A stretch of 5,982 nucleotides of DNA, from positions 1 through 5,982 of the forward strand of contig CAYNEO010000086.1 of NCBI GenBank assembly GCA_964396245.1, in the 5' to 3' direction. Origin of the DNA: CAYNEO01 sp964396245. Lineage in GTDB: Bacteria; Zixibacteria; MSB-5A5; GN15; FEB-12. Positions within the stretch are counted from its first letter, which is position 1, and each line of letters starts with the position of its first letter. The notes under the pieces are model-generated. The model was not told the DNA's origin. It ran no database searches and saw only the letters and a list, made by a program, of their open reading frames with translations. This document shows, in pieces, positions 1-5,501 of the stretch. Both the position numbers and the translations under genes were made by a program.

Positions 1-67
1 AGGCGCACGCCTGGAGAGCGTGTATACGCTTCGCGTATCCTGGGTTCGAATCCCAGTCTCTCCGCCA
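1..67 (+). tRNA. tRNA-Ser (GGA), 5' end outside the window
   Basis: This is the 3' two-thirds of a class II tRNA that decodes UCC serine codons. The anticodon stem CACGC (6-10) pairs perfectly with GCGTG (18-22) around the 7-base loop CTGGAGA, which puts anticodon GGA at 13-15. A long variable arm follows, with stem ATACGC / GCGTAT around TTC, as expected for tRNA-Ser. The T arm is CTGGG (40-44), TTCGAAT loop and CCCAG (52-56). The acceptor strand TCTCTCC (57-63), discriminator G64 and encoded CCA (65-67) complete the 3' end. The D arm and 5' acceptor strand lie before base 1, so the gene is cut by the window edge and not necessarily broken. Confidence 0.95.
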
Positions 68-77
68 TTATTTGAAG

Positions 78-108
78 ACCCTTTCGCAGACGGAGAGGGT
101 TTTTGTTT
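78..108 (+). terminator. Rho-independent terminator of the tRNA-Ser gene
   Basis: An 8-bp stem ACCCTTTC (78-85) / GAGAGGGT (93-100), with one G-U pair, closes a 7-base loop. It is followed directly by a T-rich run at 100-108. It begins 11 bases after the tRNA CCA end, which fits intrinsic termination of the tRNA transcript. Confidence 0.85.
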
Positions 109-131
109 GATTTTGGGCCGTGGATTATAGA
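103..131 (+). promoter_or_regulatory. Candidate sigma70-type promoter for the propeller lipoprotein
   Basis: TTGTTT (103-108) and TATAGA (126-131) are separated by 17 bases. They lie about 50 bases before the chosen start of the lipoprotein gene and overlap the T-tract of the tRNA terminator. Only 3 of 6 and 4 of 6 bases match the consensus, so this is a weak candidate. It is supported mainly by its position after a terminator and before a gene that needs its own promoter. Confidence 0.3.
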
Positions 132-168
132 TTGTGCTACCGTGTATCCGACGACACGCCTACTCTTC

Positions 169-176
169 AGGAGGGA
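169..176 (+). promoter_or_regulatory. Shine-Dalgarno site that sets the lipoprotein start
   Basis: AGGAGGGA lies 5 bases before ATG 182 and 8 bases before ATG 185. The longer reading frame from GTG 134 has no such site and would put 16 extra residues before the signal peptide. The start is therefore placed at 182, with 185 equally possible. Confidence 0.75.
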
Positions 177-181
177 CCCTT

Positions 182-1270
182 ATGATGCCGGTCAGGTTTT
201 CTAAATCGCAACAGAAGAACGTCACTGCAAAACTGCTCGCGGTCATCTTGTTGGCCGTGTTGACTCTTGCGCTTCAAGGATGTAAGTCTGATTCGCCAAC
301 AAAACCGTCCGCCGTCACCATTGCCTGGACGAAGTACGCCGACAATCCCGTTGTCAAATCCACCAATCCCATATCCGAGTTCTTCGCTATTGGCCAGCCG
401 ACCTGCCTCCTGGAGAATGACACCATCAAGATGTGGTATGTTGCGGGCGGACTGCCCTACCTGACAAGTCGGCTGTTGTATGCCTGGTCCGCCGACGGTA
501 TCAGCTGGACCAAATACGGTAACGGAGCTGCGGTAATGCCGGCAGGTGACTCTGGCGCCTGGGACATCTGGATCGATACCCCCGAGATTCTGCACGATAC
601 GGCGGGCTACAAACTATACTACTTTGGCGATACGTTGGCCGGCGGATCCGACGAGTTACCGAGCCACCGGGCGTCTATCGGTGTTGCCACTTCCTCTGAC
701 GGCATCAATTGGACCAAATTTTCGGGCAATCCCGTACTGACACATGGAAGCGCCACTGAATGGGACCGCTCGTGGATCGAATCTCCGGCGGTCCTCTGGG
801 ACAGTTCTTCCGGAACGTACATGATGTGGTACTCGGGAGTCGATACGCTCACCTGGAGAATTTGCATCGGCCTGGCAACGTCGCCCGACGGTTTCGTATG
901 GACGAAATATGCCGGCAATCCCGTATTGCAGCCCGGGCCTTCCGGTTCATACGACGATATGTGGGTGTCTGTCCCGGCTGTCATCAAAGTAGAGGGGCAG
1001 TATCACATGTGGTACAGCGGATATTCCTCCAGGTCCGGCTTCAGCAACCTGACCATGAATTACGCGACCTCCTCCGACGGCATCCACTGGACCAAATTTT
1101 CAGGCAATCCGCTGTTTGATACTCATACCCCGCCTTACAGCGCCGCTGTTGACTCCGCCGGTCCCTGGGCGCCCGATGTGATTTTCGACGGGTCACTCTT
1201 CAAAATGTGGTATGAAACCCAGGCCGGCTTCTGCCTGGCAACTTCCAGCGGTCAAGTGATCGAACAATAA
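182..1270 (+). CDS. Lipoprotein with GH43/GH32/GH130-like five-bladed beta-propeller repeats
   Basis: This is a predicted lipid-anchored, exported protein of 362 residues. A lysine-containing N-terminus leads into a hydrophobic stretch and a lipobox ending L-Q-G-C, with the lipidated cysteine at residue 34, followed by a polar 'KSDSPTKPS' linker. The rest is five repeats opening with W-T-K at residues 49, 109, 177, 240 and 303, so the spacing is 60-68 residues. Most repeats have an 'A.S.DG..WTK' lead-in and all carry a later M-W-Y or equivalent strand (KMWYV, KLYYF, MMWYS, HMWYS, KMWYE). This pattern is typical of five-bladed propellers of the GH43/GH32/GH130 superfamily. Acidic residues in 'WIDTPE' (D132, E135) and 'WIESPA' (E200) sit where such enzymes carry active-site acids, but a substrate or activity cannot be assigned. 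It could be a glycan-active enzyme or a non-catalytic binding protein. It starts a single-gene unit after the tRNA terminator. Confidence 0.85.
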   Translation: MMPVRFSKSQQKNVTAKLLAVILLAVLTLALQGCKSDSPTKPSAVTIAWTKYADNPVVKSTNPISEFFAIGQPTCLLENDTIKMWYVAGGLPYLTSRLLYAWSADGISWTKYGNGAAVMPAGDSGAWDIWIDTPEILHDTAGYKLYYFGDTLAGGSDELPSHRASIGVATSSDGINWTKFSGNPVLTHGSATEWDRSWIESPAVLWDSSSGTYMMWYSGVDTLTWRICIGLATSPDGFVWTKYAGNPVLQPGPSGSYDDMWVSVPAVIKVEGQYHMWYSGYSSRSGFSNLTMNYATSSDGIHWTKFSGNPLFDTHTPPYSAAVDSAGPWAPDVIFDGSLFKMWYETQAGFCLATSSGQVIEQ

Positions 1271-1388
1271 GTCTCAAATTCCTCCTCAGGATTATCTCTC
1301 GTAATGGCGGTCGGGGGCGGCTGCACGTGATGATCGCCACCCGATACGCGCCGAACAGCCCCCAAACATCCTAACCTCCTGATTCTTC

Positions 1389-1457
1389 GTTATTTATATA
1401 TAATTTATCGAAATTCGTAAAAAAATATCTATCTTTTTTAAACATTTCCCGTATATT
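1389..1457 (+). promoter_or_regulatory. AT-rich promoter region of the regulator/membrane-protein pair
   Basis: About 70 bases are far richer in A and T than anything nearby. They contain a perfect TATAAT (1399-1404) and a TATATT (1452-1457), but neither has a good TTGACA-like partner at 16-18 bases. If TATATT is the -10, transcription would start at or next to ATG 1463 and the mRNA would be leaderless, which would explain the missing Shine-Dalgarno site. If TATAAT is used, a leader of roughly 50 bases results, still without a clear ribosome site. The choice between the two is inference. Confidence 0.5.
1404..1421. promoter_or_regulatory. Candidate operator dyad in the regulator promoter
   Basis: The core CGAA-A-TTCG (1409-1417) is a perfect dyad. 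It is flanked by TTTA on the left (1404-1407, then one extra T) and TAAA on the right (1418-1421). It abuts the TATAAT at 1399-1404, where a bound repressor would block transcription. An autoregulatory site for the XRE protein encoded just downstream is a reasonable inference, but in such AT-rich sequence a chance dyad is possible. Confidence 0.35.
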
Positions 1458-1462
1458 AGGCC

Positions 1463-1675
1463 ATGGCTATTCAGATTAACATAGATGTCATGCTGGCTAA
1501 GAGAAAAATGTCCCTGACCGAGCTCGCCGAACGAATCGGCATCACCCTGACCAACCTCTCCCTGCTGAAAACCGGCAAGGTCAAGGGCATCAAATTCTCC
1601 ACTCTGGATATCATTTGCCGCGAATTGGACTGTCAGCCGGGCGATATCCTCGAATATATCCCAGATTATGTGTAG
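1463..1675 (+). CDS. Small XRE-family transcriptional regulator, YozG-like
   Basis: This 70-residue protein consists almost entirely of one helix-turn-helix domain of the HTH_26 / Cro-C1 type. The helices run roughly from 'MSLTELAERIG' (16-26) through the recognition helix 'LTNLSLLKTG' (29-38). The C-terminal part 'FSTLDIICRELDCQPGDILEY' spans residues 45-65. The 'LDCQPGD' signature is characteristic of the YozG/YdaS-like group of compact DNA-binding proteins. It should bind an operator as a dimer and act as a local repressor or switch. The start at ATG 1463 has no Shine-Dalgarno site; the AGG at 1458-1460 is too close. A membrane protein follows after 51 bases on the same strand, as YozG relatives are often paired with small multi-span membrane proteins (the DUF2975/YoaS type). 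The family assignment is confident, the target genes are not known. Confidence 0.9.
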   Translation: MAIQINIDVMLAKRKMSLTELAERIGITLTNLSLLKTGKVKGIKFSTLDIICRELDCQPGDILEYIPDYV

Positions 1676-1726
1676 CCCCCGGCACATAGTGACCGTAAAC
1701 GTAAGGTAACGGAGAGGTAGGTAACC

Positions 1727-2329
1727 ATGGGTGCAAACAAATACGCCGCCGCCGGATGGCTGGCAATCGTCCAGGCTGTCTTATTCCCCCTGAGCTTCGT
1801 CGTCGGTATAATCGAGGCCGGCATCGCCCAGGGAATATTCGACGTCAGCCGCCCGTTCTTCGGACCGTCGGACTTCATGATGATCATATTCACCATCATC
1901 AGTGTCTACGCTCTACTGATGTTCAAACAACTGCTCAATGAACGGTACGAATACCACGACCTGGATCTGCTCATCTACATATCCATCTGGTGGGTAATCG
2001 TTTTTCAGGTGGTCGGCCTGGGGCTCGGATTGCTCGCCTCGGTCTACTGGCCGGTCGACAGAATCGTGCTCCTCGTCGTGTACCTGATCTTCATGACCGC
2101 CGCCATGGTGTCCATCGGTATTGTCGATATCCTCATCGCCGTCAAACTCCTCAAGGTCAAGGAGCAGTTCAGCGAGTATATCCGCGCCTTCGCCTATATA
2201 TCGATGGCCGCCGGCATTCTCGAAGTAACCATCCTGCTGTCACCGCTGTCACTTCTGCTCGTGCCCGTCACCTGGATCATCCTCGCCCTGATCTTCTTCC
2301 GTGACCAGCAGGAAGTCCAGTACGTCTGA
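1727..2329 (+). CDS. Polytopic membrane protein of unknown function, paired with the XRE regulator
   Basis: This 200-residue protein is very hydrophobic, with about six membrane segments near residues 9-31, 48-68, 80-106, 111-139, 153-171 and 173-191. The loops are short and carry the charged runs 'NERYEYHDLD' (71-80) and 'KLLKVKEQFSEYIR' (140-153). No signal peptide cleavage site or catalytic motif is evident. A GGAGAGG ribosome site (1711-1717) precedes ATG 1727 by 9 bases. The 51-base gap to the XRE gene has no terminator, so the two are probably co-transcribed. The arrangement recalls YozG next to DUF2975 membrane proteins, but this protein appears to have more spans than that family usually does and I cannot confirm the homology. 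The gene runs convergently toward 2346-3629 with only 16 bases between them. Confidence 0.8.
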   Translation: MGANKYAAAGWLAIVQAVLFPLSFVVGIIEAGIAQGIFDVSRPFFGPSDFMMIIFTIISVYALLMFKQLLNERYEYHDLDLLIYISIWWVIVFQVVGLGLGLLASVYWPVDRIVLLVVYLIFMTAAMVSIGIVDILIAVKLLKVKEQFSEYIRAFAYISMAAGILEVTILLSPLSLLLVPVTWIILALIFFRDQQEVQYV

Positions 2330-2339
2330 CACCGCGGTG
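2330..2339. repeat. Perfect 10-bp palindrome between convergent genes
   Basis: CACCGCGGTG reads the same on both strands and fills most of the 16-base space between the two convergent stop codons. Its right half GCGGTGAG (2334-2341) recurs directly at 2353-2360. No T-tract follows on either strand, so it is not a standard intrinsic terminator. Confidence 0.4.
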
Positions 2340-2345
2340 AGGGCG

Positions 2346-3629
2346 TTATTCAGCGGTGAGTCCGAAAGCCGGGAGGGAAGGCCGGGCGGCGGCGATGCTG
2401 TCGTAGACGGCGTAAACACTCATCGGGTTGTTCAATACTCTGATCACTCGCTCACGGCCACCGTCCGATTCAGCAATTCGGGAGATCACCCACCAACCGA
2501 GAACCTTTTCCATTCTTGCCCCGGTCCTCTCGTTGTCAGCCAGCCGGCGGGCAATTTCATCGTCTGAGCCCGTACGTGATAAGAAACCCTCCGAAAGCTT
2601 CATGGCCTCACGTGTAGACCGTCTGAGCCAATCATAGAACTCGTTCGGGGTGATGCTGCCCTCGCGAGCGCCTTTCACATACGCGCGGAGAGAATCCATC
2701 CAATGGCCGACAATCTGGGAATCCTCGAGCATCGCCCGTTCCATTCCCGTCGGCGGAGAGCATTGCAACGACACGCCCTCCCAAACGACCCGCTCGCTAA
2801 TGAGCCGAAATTTCTTGTCAAACCACAATTCCTGTTCAGGTTCGAGGCGACCGAAGACGACGCGACCCGCGTGAATGCGCACGTACTCCGAGGCCAGTGC
2901 ATGCTCGACCTGATCAGTATCGATATCGTCCAGATTGCTGAAGCGCTCTGCATCCGGGAGACGGCTGAACAGCGTGGCGCCAATGTCGAAGTAGACATGA
3001 CCGGCCACATCACGACTGCTCCCGGCGCCATCACAGGTGAAATACGTGACCGGTGTTTCATATTGGCCTTCCGGCAGCCACTCTCGAGCGATGTTCAGGA
3101 CACGGTTTGTGTCAAGCTTGCTGAGCGTATTGTTCATCCAGTCATTGACGGCCTCGCGATGGCGGAACAAGTCCATAAGCGCACGCTCGATGCCGGACTC
3201 GGTTTCGATCTGCCTGTATGGCAGACTGTAGAGCAGTGTGTCCTCCGTAATGAGCCAGAGTTCCGAGCCAGGGTTGTAAGGGCTCGCCGTCCGCATCTCG
3301 GAGTAGCTTCGGTATGCCGGTGTAGCCTTGAATGATTCGACTCCGGCGCGGATCGCCGGATTGGCCCTGTTCCACGAGACCAGTTCGTTGAAGGCTATTC
3401 CTTTTGGTACGGAGTCCAGCTGTTCCACGCTGTCCAGCACGGCCCGCCAGTCGGGGTTGTTTTCTGCGATGACGCCCATCAGGTTGACCAGCGCCCGCAG
3501 ACTGGCAAAGTTCATGTTCTCGGTGTCGGTCAGTGCCGGTGCGGATTGACCGGCGGCGGTGCTCGCAATCGAGAGTGTAATGCCGGCGACAATAAGTGTT
3601 GCAACAAATGCGGTCCGGTTCAGCCGCAT
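2346..3629 (-). CDS. Exported protein resembling DUF2268/DUF5700 zinc peptidases but lacking the HExxH histidines
   Basis: This 427-residue protein has an N-terminal Sec signal peptide: basic 'RLNR', a hydrophobic core at 7-22 and a likely cut after 'STAAG' near residue 27. It should act in the periplasm or outside the cell. The layout resembles the DUF2268/DUF5700 putative metallopeptidases: 'YFTCDGAGS' (196-204), a 'VYFDIG' strand (212-217), then a helix, then near the C-terminus 'LGWWVISRIAESDGGRERVIRVLNNP' (377-402) and 'YAVYDSIAAA' (406-415). The helix where an 'AHEYHH' zinc motif would be expected reads A246-S247-E248-Y249-V250-R251: the glutamate remains but both histidines are absent. 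If the homology holds it is probably a non-catalytic member. GGAGGGA on the minus strand (3634-3640) supports the start at 3629. The family link is from pattern memory and remains tentative; the gene itself is secure. Confidence 0.8.
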   Translation of the reverse strand: MRLNRTAFVATLIVAGITLSIASTAAGQSAPALTDTENMNFASLRALVNLMGVIAENNPDWRAVLDSVEQLDSVPKGIAFNELVSWNRANPAIRAGVESFKATPAYRSYSEMRTASPYNPGSELWLITEDTLLYSLPYRQIETESGIERALMDLFRHREAVNDWMNNTLSKLDTNRVLNIAREWLPEGQYETPVTYFTCDGAGSSRDVAGHVYFDIGATLFSRLPDAERFSNLDDIDTDQVEHALASEYVRIHAGRVVFGRLEPEQELWFDKKFRLISERVVWEGVSLQCSPPTGMERAMLEDSQIVGHWMDSLRAYVKGAREGSITPNEFYDWLRRSTREAMKLSEGFLSRTGSDDEIARRLADNERTGARMEKVLGWWVISRIAESDGGRERVIRVLNNPMSVYAVYDSIAAARPSLPAFGLTAE

Positions 3630-3655
3630 GATATCCCTCCTATTGATCCCCTTTC

Positions 3656-3701
3656 AAAGTAGTACTCGAACAAGAGACGTGTCAAGGAGGACTCTTGTCA
3701 A
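3656..3701 (-). promoter_or_regulatory. Promoter and possible operator for the exported peptidase-like gene
   Basis: The minus strand carries two perfect TTGACA boxes (3685-3680 and 3701-3696). From the gene-proximal one, TACTTT (3661-3656) lies 18 bases away and TACTAC (3664-3659) lies 15 bases away, both moderate -10 candidates. A perfect 7-bp inverted repeat, ACAAGAG (3670-3676) / CTCTTGT (3692-3698), flanks the proximal -35 with centres 22 bases apart, about two helical turns. This suggests a binding site for a dimeric regulator, which is inference. Confidence 0.5.
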
Positions 3702-3715
3702 TCGCTCCATAACTT

Positions 3716-4040
3716 GGTGCCCCACCCTCCGGGTGGGGTTCCTCCCAAATGGTCGGCCCCCTTCAGGTGCCCCACCCTCCGGGTGGGGTTCCTCCCAAAT
3801 GGTCAGCCCCCTTCAGGTGCCCCACCCTCCGGGTGGGGTTCCTCCCAAATGGTCAGCCCCNNNNNNNNNNNNNNNNNNNNNNNNNNNNNNNNNNNNNNNN
3901 NNNNNNNNNNNNNNNNNNNNNNNNNNNNNNNNNNNNNNNNNNNNNNNNNNNNNNNNNNNNCTTCAGGTGCCCCACCCTCCGGGTGGGGTTCTTCCCAAAT
4001 GGTCGGCCCCCTTCAGGTGCCCCGCCCTCCGGGTGGGTTC
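3716..4040. repeat. Tandem array of a 50-bp hairpin-bearing repeat, interrupted by an assembly gap
   Basis: Units repeat every 50 bases: a truncated first unit at 3716-3760, full units at 3761-3810 and 3811-3860, the 100-N gap, a full unit at 3961-4010, and a decaying unit from 4011. Each unit starts CTTCAGGTG and holds the inverted repeat CCCCACCCTCCGGGTGGGG (3720-3738, 3770-3788, 3820-3838, 3970-3988), an 8-bp stem with a TCC loop. A CCTCCCAAATGGTC segment follows. Units differ by single bases: GGTCGG in the first and the post-gap unit versus GGTCAG in the two before the gap, and CTTCCC for CCTCCC after the gap. The last unit has CCCGCCC and loses one G. No unit contains a stop codon in any forward frame, so long open frames here are artefacts; because 50 is not a multiple of 3, each frame rotates through all three translations. 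The array fills much of a 567-base space between two divergent genes. Confidence 0.95.
3861..3960. other. Assembly gap of exactly 100 Ns inside the tandem array
   Basis: The Ns begin immediately after a complete 50-bp unit and end immediately before another, so the length equals exactly two units. The round number is also the common default for a gap of unknown size, and tandem repeats often break short-read assemblies. The true copy number should be treated as unknown. Confidence 0.95.
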
Positions 4041-4196
4041 CTGTCAAACTTGCTCTGGGGTCCCTCCCAAACCGGCAATGCATTCACTCAAACACCAAAA
4101 TCCCCCCGCGCGTAGATAAATAGTATTCGCGTGCCGGGGTGGTGTACGGTCATATCAACCCATTAGCCTCTTGTTATCTGAGAAAGGAGCCCCGAC

Positions 4197-4499
4197 ATGT
4201 TGATTATCCGCGACATCTTCACCGCCAAACCCGGACAGGCCACGAAACTTGCCAAACTGATGAAAAAAGTCTTCGCCAAAGACCCGACCACCCGTGTCAT
4301 GACCGACCTCGTCGGCGACTACAATACCGTCGTCCTCGAGATGCAGGCGAAAAATCTGGCCGAGTACGAGAAGGAACTGGAGGCATACCGGACCGGCAAA
4401 ACCAGCTCGAAAATCGACCCGGACGCCTTCAACGACATGAAAAACTATACCGAACTGTGGTACACCGGCCGCCGCGAGATTTACCGGGTTACCGAATAA
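4197..4499 (+). CDS. NIPSNAP/ABM-like dimeric alpha-beta-barrel protein
   Basis: This 100-residue cytoplasmic protein has no signal peptide or membrane span. It opens with the strand 'MLIIRDIFTAKPGQ' and a helix 'ATKLAKLMKKVFA' (residues 15-27). A strand pair then follows ('TRVMTDLVGDYNTVVLEMQAK', about 32-52), an acidic/basic helix 'LAEYEKELEAYRTG' (54-67), and a final 'LWYTGRREIYRV' strand. That beta-alpha-beta order, with 'PGQ' after the first strand, is typical of the ferredoxin-like dimeric alpha-beta-barrel fold (NIPSNAP, antibiotic biosynthesis monooxygenase, Dabb groups). Members range from small oxygenases to proteins with no known activity, so no reaction is claimed. AAAGGAG (4183-4189) precedes ATG 4197 by 7 bases. 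It stands alone: the repeat array lies upstream, and a convergent gene ends 27 bases downstream. Confidence 0.8.
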   Translation: MLIIRDIFTAKPGQATKLAKLMKKVFAKDPTTRVMTDLVGDYNTVVLEMQAKNLAEYEKELEAYRTGKTSSKIDPDAFNDMKNYTELWYTGRREIYRVTE

Positions 4500-4526
4500 A
4501 CCGACAATAATAACCGGACCCGCACC

Positions 4527-5501
4527 TCAGTGATACACCGTTAGTCCCCGCGCTTCCAGCTGCGGGATCAGCGTATCGACCGACCTCACCGACAGCGGGT
4601 TATTCTGCAAATACACCGTATCGCTCGCCGCGAGGCCGTAGTTCGTCACCAGCGGCGTAATATCGCTGATACTGTTGGTATGCAGGTCCAGCACGTGCAT
4701 GTCAAGAAGCTGTCCTATCACCGAGATATCGCTGATATTGTTCTGACCCACGTACAGCCGTGCGATATTCAGTGACGAGGCCAAAGGCGAGAGATCGGTG
4801 ATATTGTTGCCGCCGAACTGCACGTCGCGGAGCGTATGAAGTTGTCCCAGCGGCGTCAGGCTCGCCACCTGGTTCCGCGACATGTATATCTGCTGAAGGA
4901 TAGGGCAGTACTGGAGGCCTTCCAGCGAGGCGATATTCGCCTCGTTGGCATCGACGAAGGCGACATACGACAGGTCTGACCGGTGAACGGCGCCGCTCGG
5001 GATATTCAGCATCTCCCGCATCACCGAATCCAGCGCCGGGTCCGGGAAGCTCACCTCGGAATCAAGGAAACAGGTCGCACTGACACCGTTTGAAATGGCG
5101 TTCCAGTTGGGAATCTCGTCAGCCGCCCTGATCGCGAAGTGATAGGTCGAGTCTTCTTTCAGCCCGCAAACTTCGTAAACCTCCGTCTCACCCGCCGGTT
5201 TCGGCGCGGGAACACCGTACACCTGCGTGGCGCTGTCCCAGTTGGCTGTCGTCAACGGGTTCCGGTAGTACCGAAGATCATATTGCGACGCCGTCCCCAT
5301 GTCGCCGTCGTCGCCCCGCGCCGTCCAGGTCAGTGTCACCGAGGTGTCGCTGACCGAAACCAGCGCCAGGTCGACAATCATATACGGCGAATTGCCGTCG
5401 TCCTCATCTACCCCTGTACCGTTCTTACTGCAGGAGAATGTTACCACCAGCGCGAGGCCGGCCGCCGCGACCAGCGCCCGCCGCAAAACGTGAGCGCGCA
5501 T
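4527..5501 (-). CDS. Exported lipoprotein with FN3 domain and internalin-like leucine-rich repeats
   Basis: The protein has 324 residues. The N-terminus 'RAHVLRR' leads into a hydrophobic core (10-20) and a cysteine at 24 in 'TFSC', an atypical but plausible lipobox, followed by an acidic linker. Residues about 41-145 form a fibronectin type III domain ('SVTLTWTARGDDGD', 'YDLRYYR', 'CGLKEDSTYHFAIRAADE'). Residues about 151-185 ('FPDPALDSVMREML') look like an internalin-type N-cap. Roughly five repeats of about 22 residues then follow (about 189-300; for example 'ITDLSPLASSLNIARLYVGQNN'), with N-N at the turns. The end 'IPQLEARGLTVYH' is the usual close of such proteins, so it looks full length. 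The role is probably surface or periplasmic protein binding; the partner is unknown. AAAGGAGTGA on the minus strand (5505-5514) supports the start at 5501. Confidence 0.9.
   Translation of the reverse strand: MRAHVLRRALVAAAGLALVVTFSCSKNGTGVDEDDGNSPYMIVDLALVSVSDTSVTLTWTARGDDGDMGTASQYDLRYYRNPLTTANWDSATQVYGVPAPKPAGETEVYEVCGLKEDSTYHFAIRAADEIPNWNAISNGVSATCFLDSEVSFPDPALDSVMREMLNIPSGAVHRSDLSYVAFVDANEANIASLEGLQYCPILQQIYMSRNQVASLTPLGQLHTLRDVQFGGNNITDLSPLASSLNIARLYVGQNNISDISVIGQLLDMHVLDLHTNSISDITPLVTNYGLAASDTVYLQNNPLSVRSVDTLIPQLEARGLTVYH

Noticed and set aside
1..180. Integration of a mobile element at the tRNA-Ser gene
   Set aside because: No integrase is present and I see no repeat of the tRNA 3' end elsewhere in the window; the sequence after the CCA is an ordinary terminator.
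134..181. Upstream GTG start for the propeller lipoprotein
   Set aside because: It would add 16 residues before the signal peptide and place the strong AGGAGGGA ribosome site inside the coding sequence.
1271..1380. Terminator for the propeller lipoprotein gene
   Set aside because: Short G-run/C-run pairings exist around 1310-1370, but no continuous stem with a T-tract could be drawn.
2703..3335. 210-residue forward frame inside the minus-strand exported protein gene
   Set aside because: It lies opposite a longer frame with a signal peptide, ribosome site and promoter; its own translation has no domain-like features and no ribosome site.
3716..4040. CRISPR array
   Set aside because: The 50-bp period is wholly repetitive with no unique spacers, and there are no cas genes nearby.
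3559..4123. Open forward frames across the 50-bp repeat array, in all three frames, giving proline/glycine-rich repeat proteins
   Set aside because: They are open in every frame only because the unit lacks stop codons, they run through Ns, and they have no ribosome site or independent protein signal.
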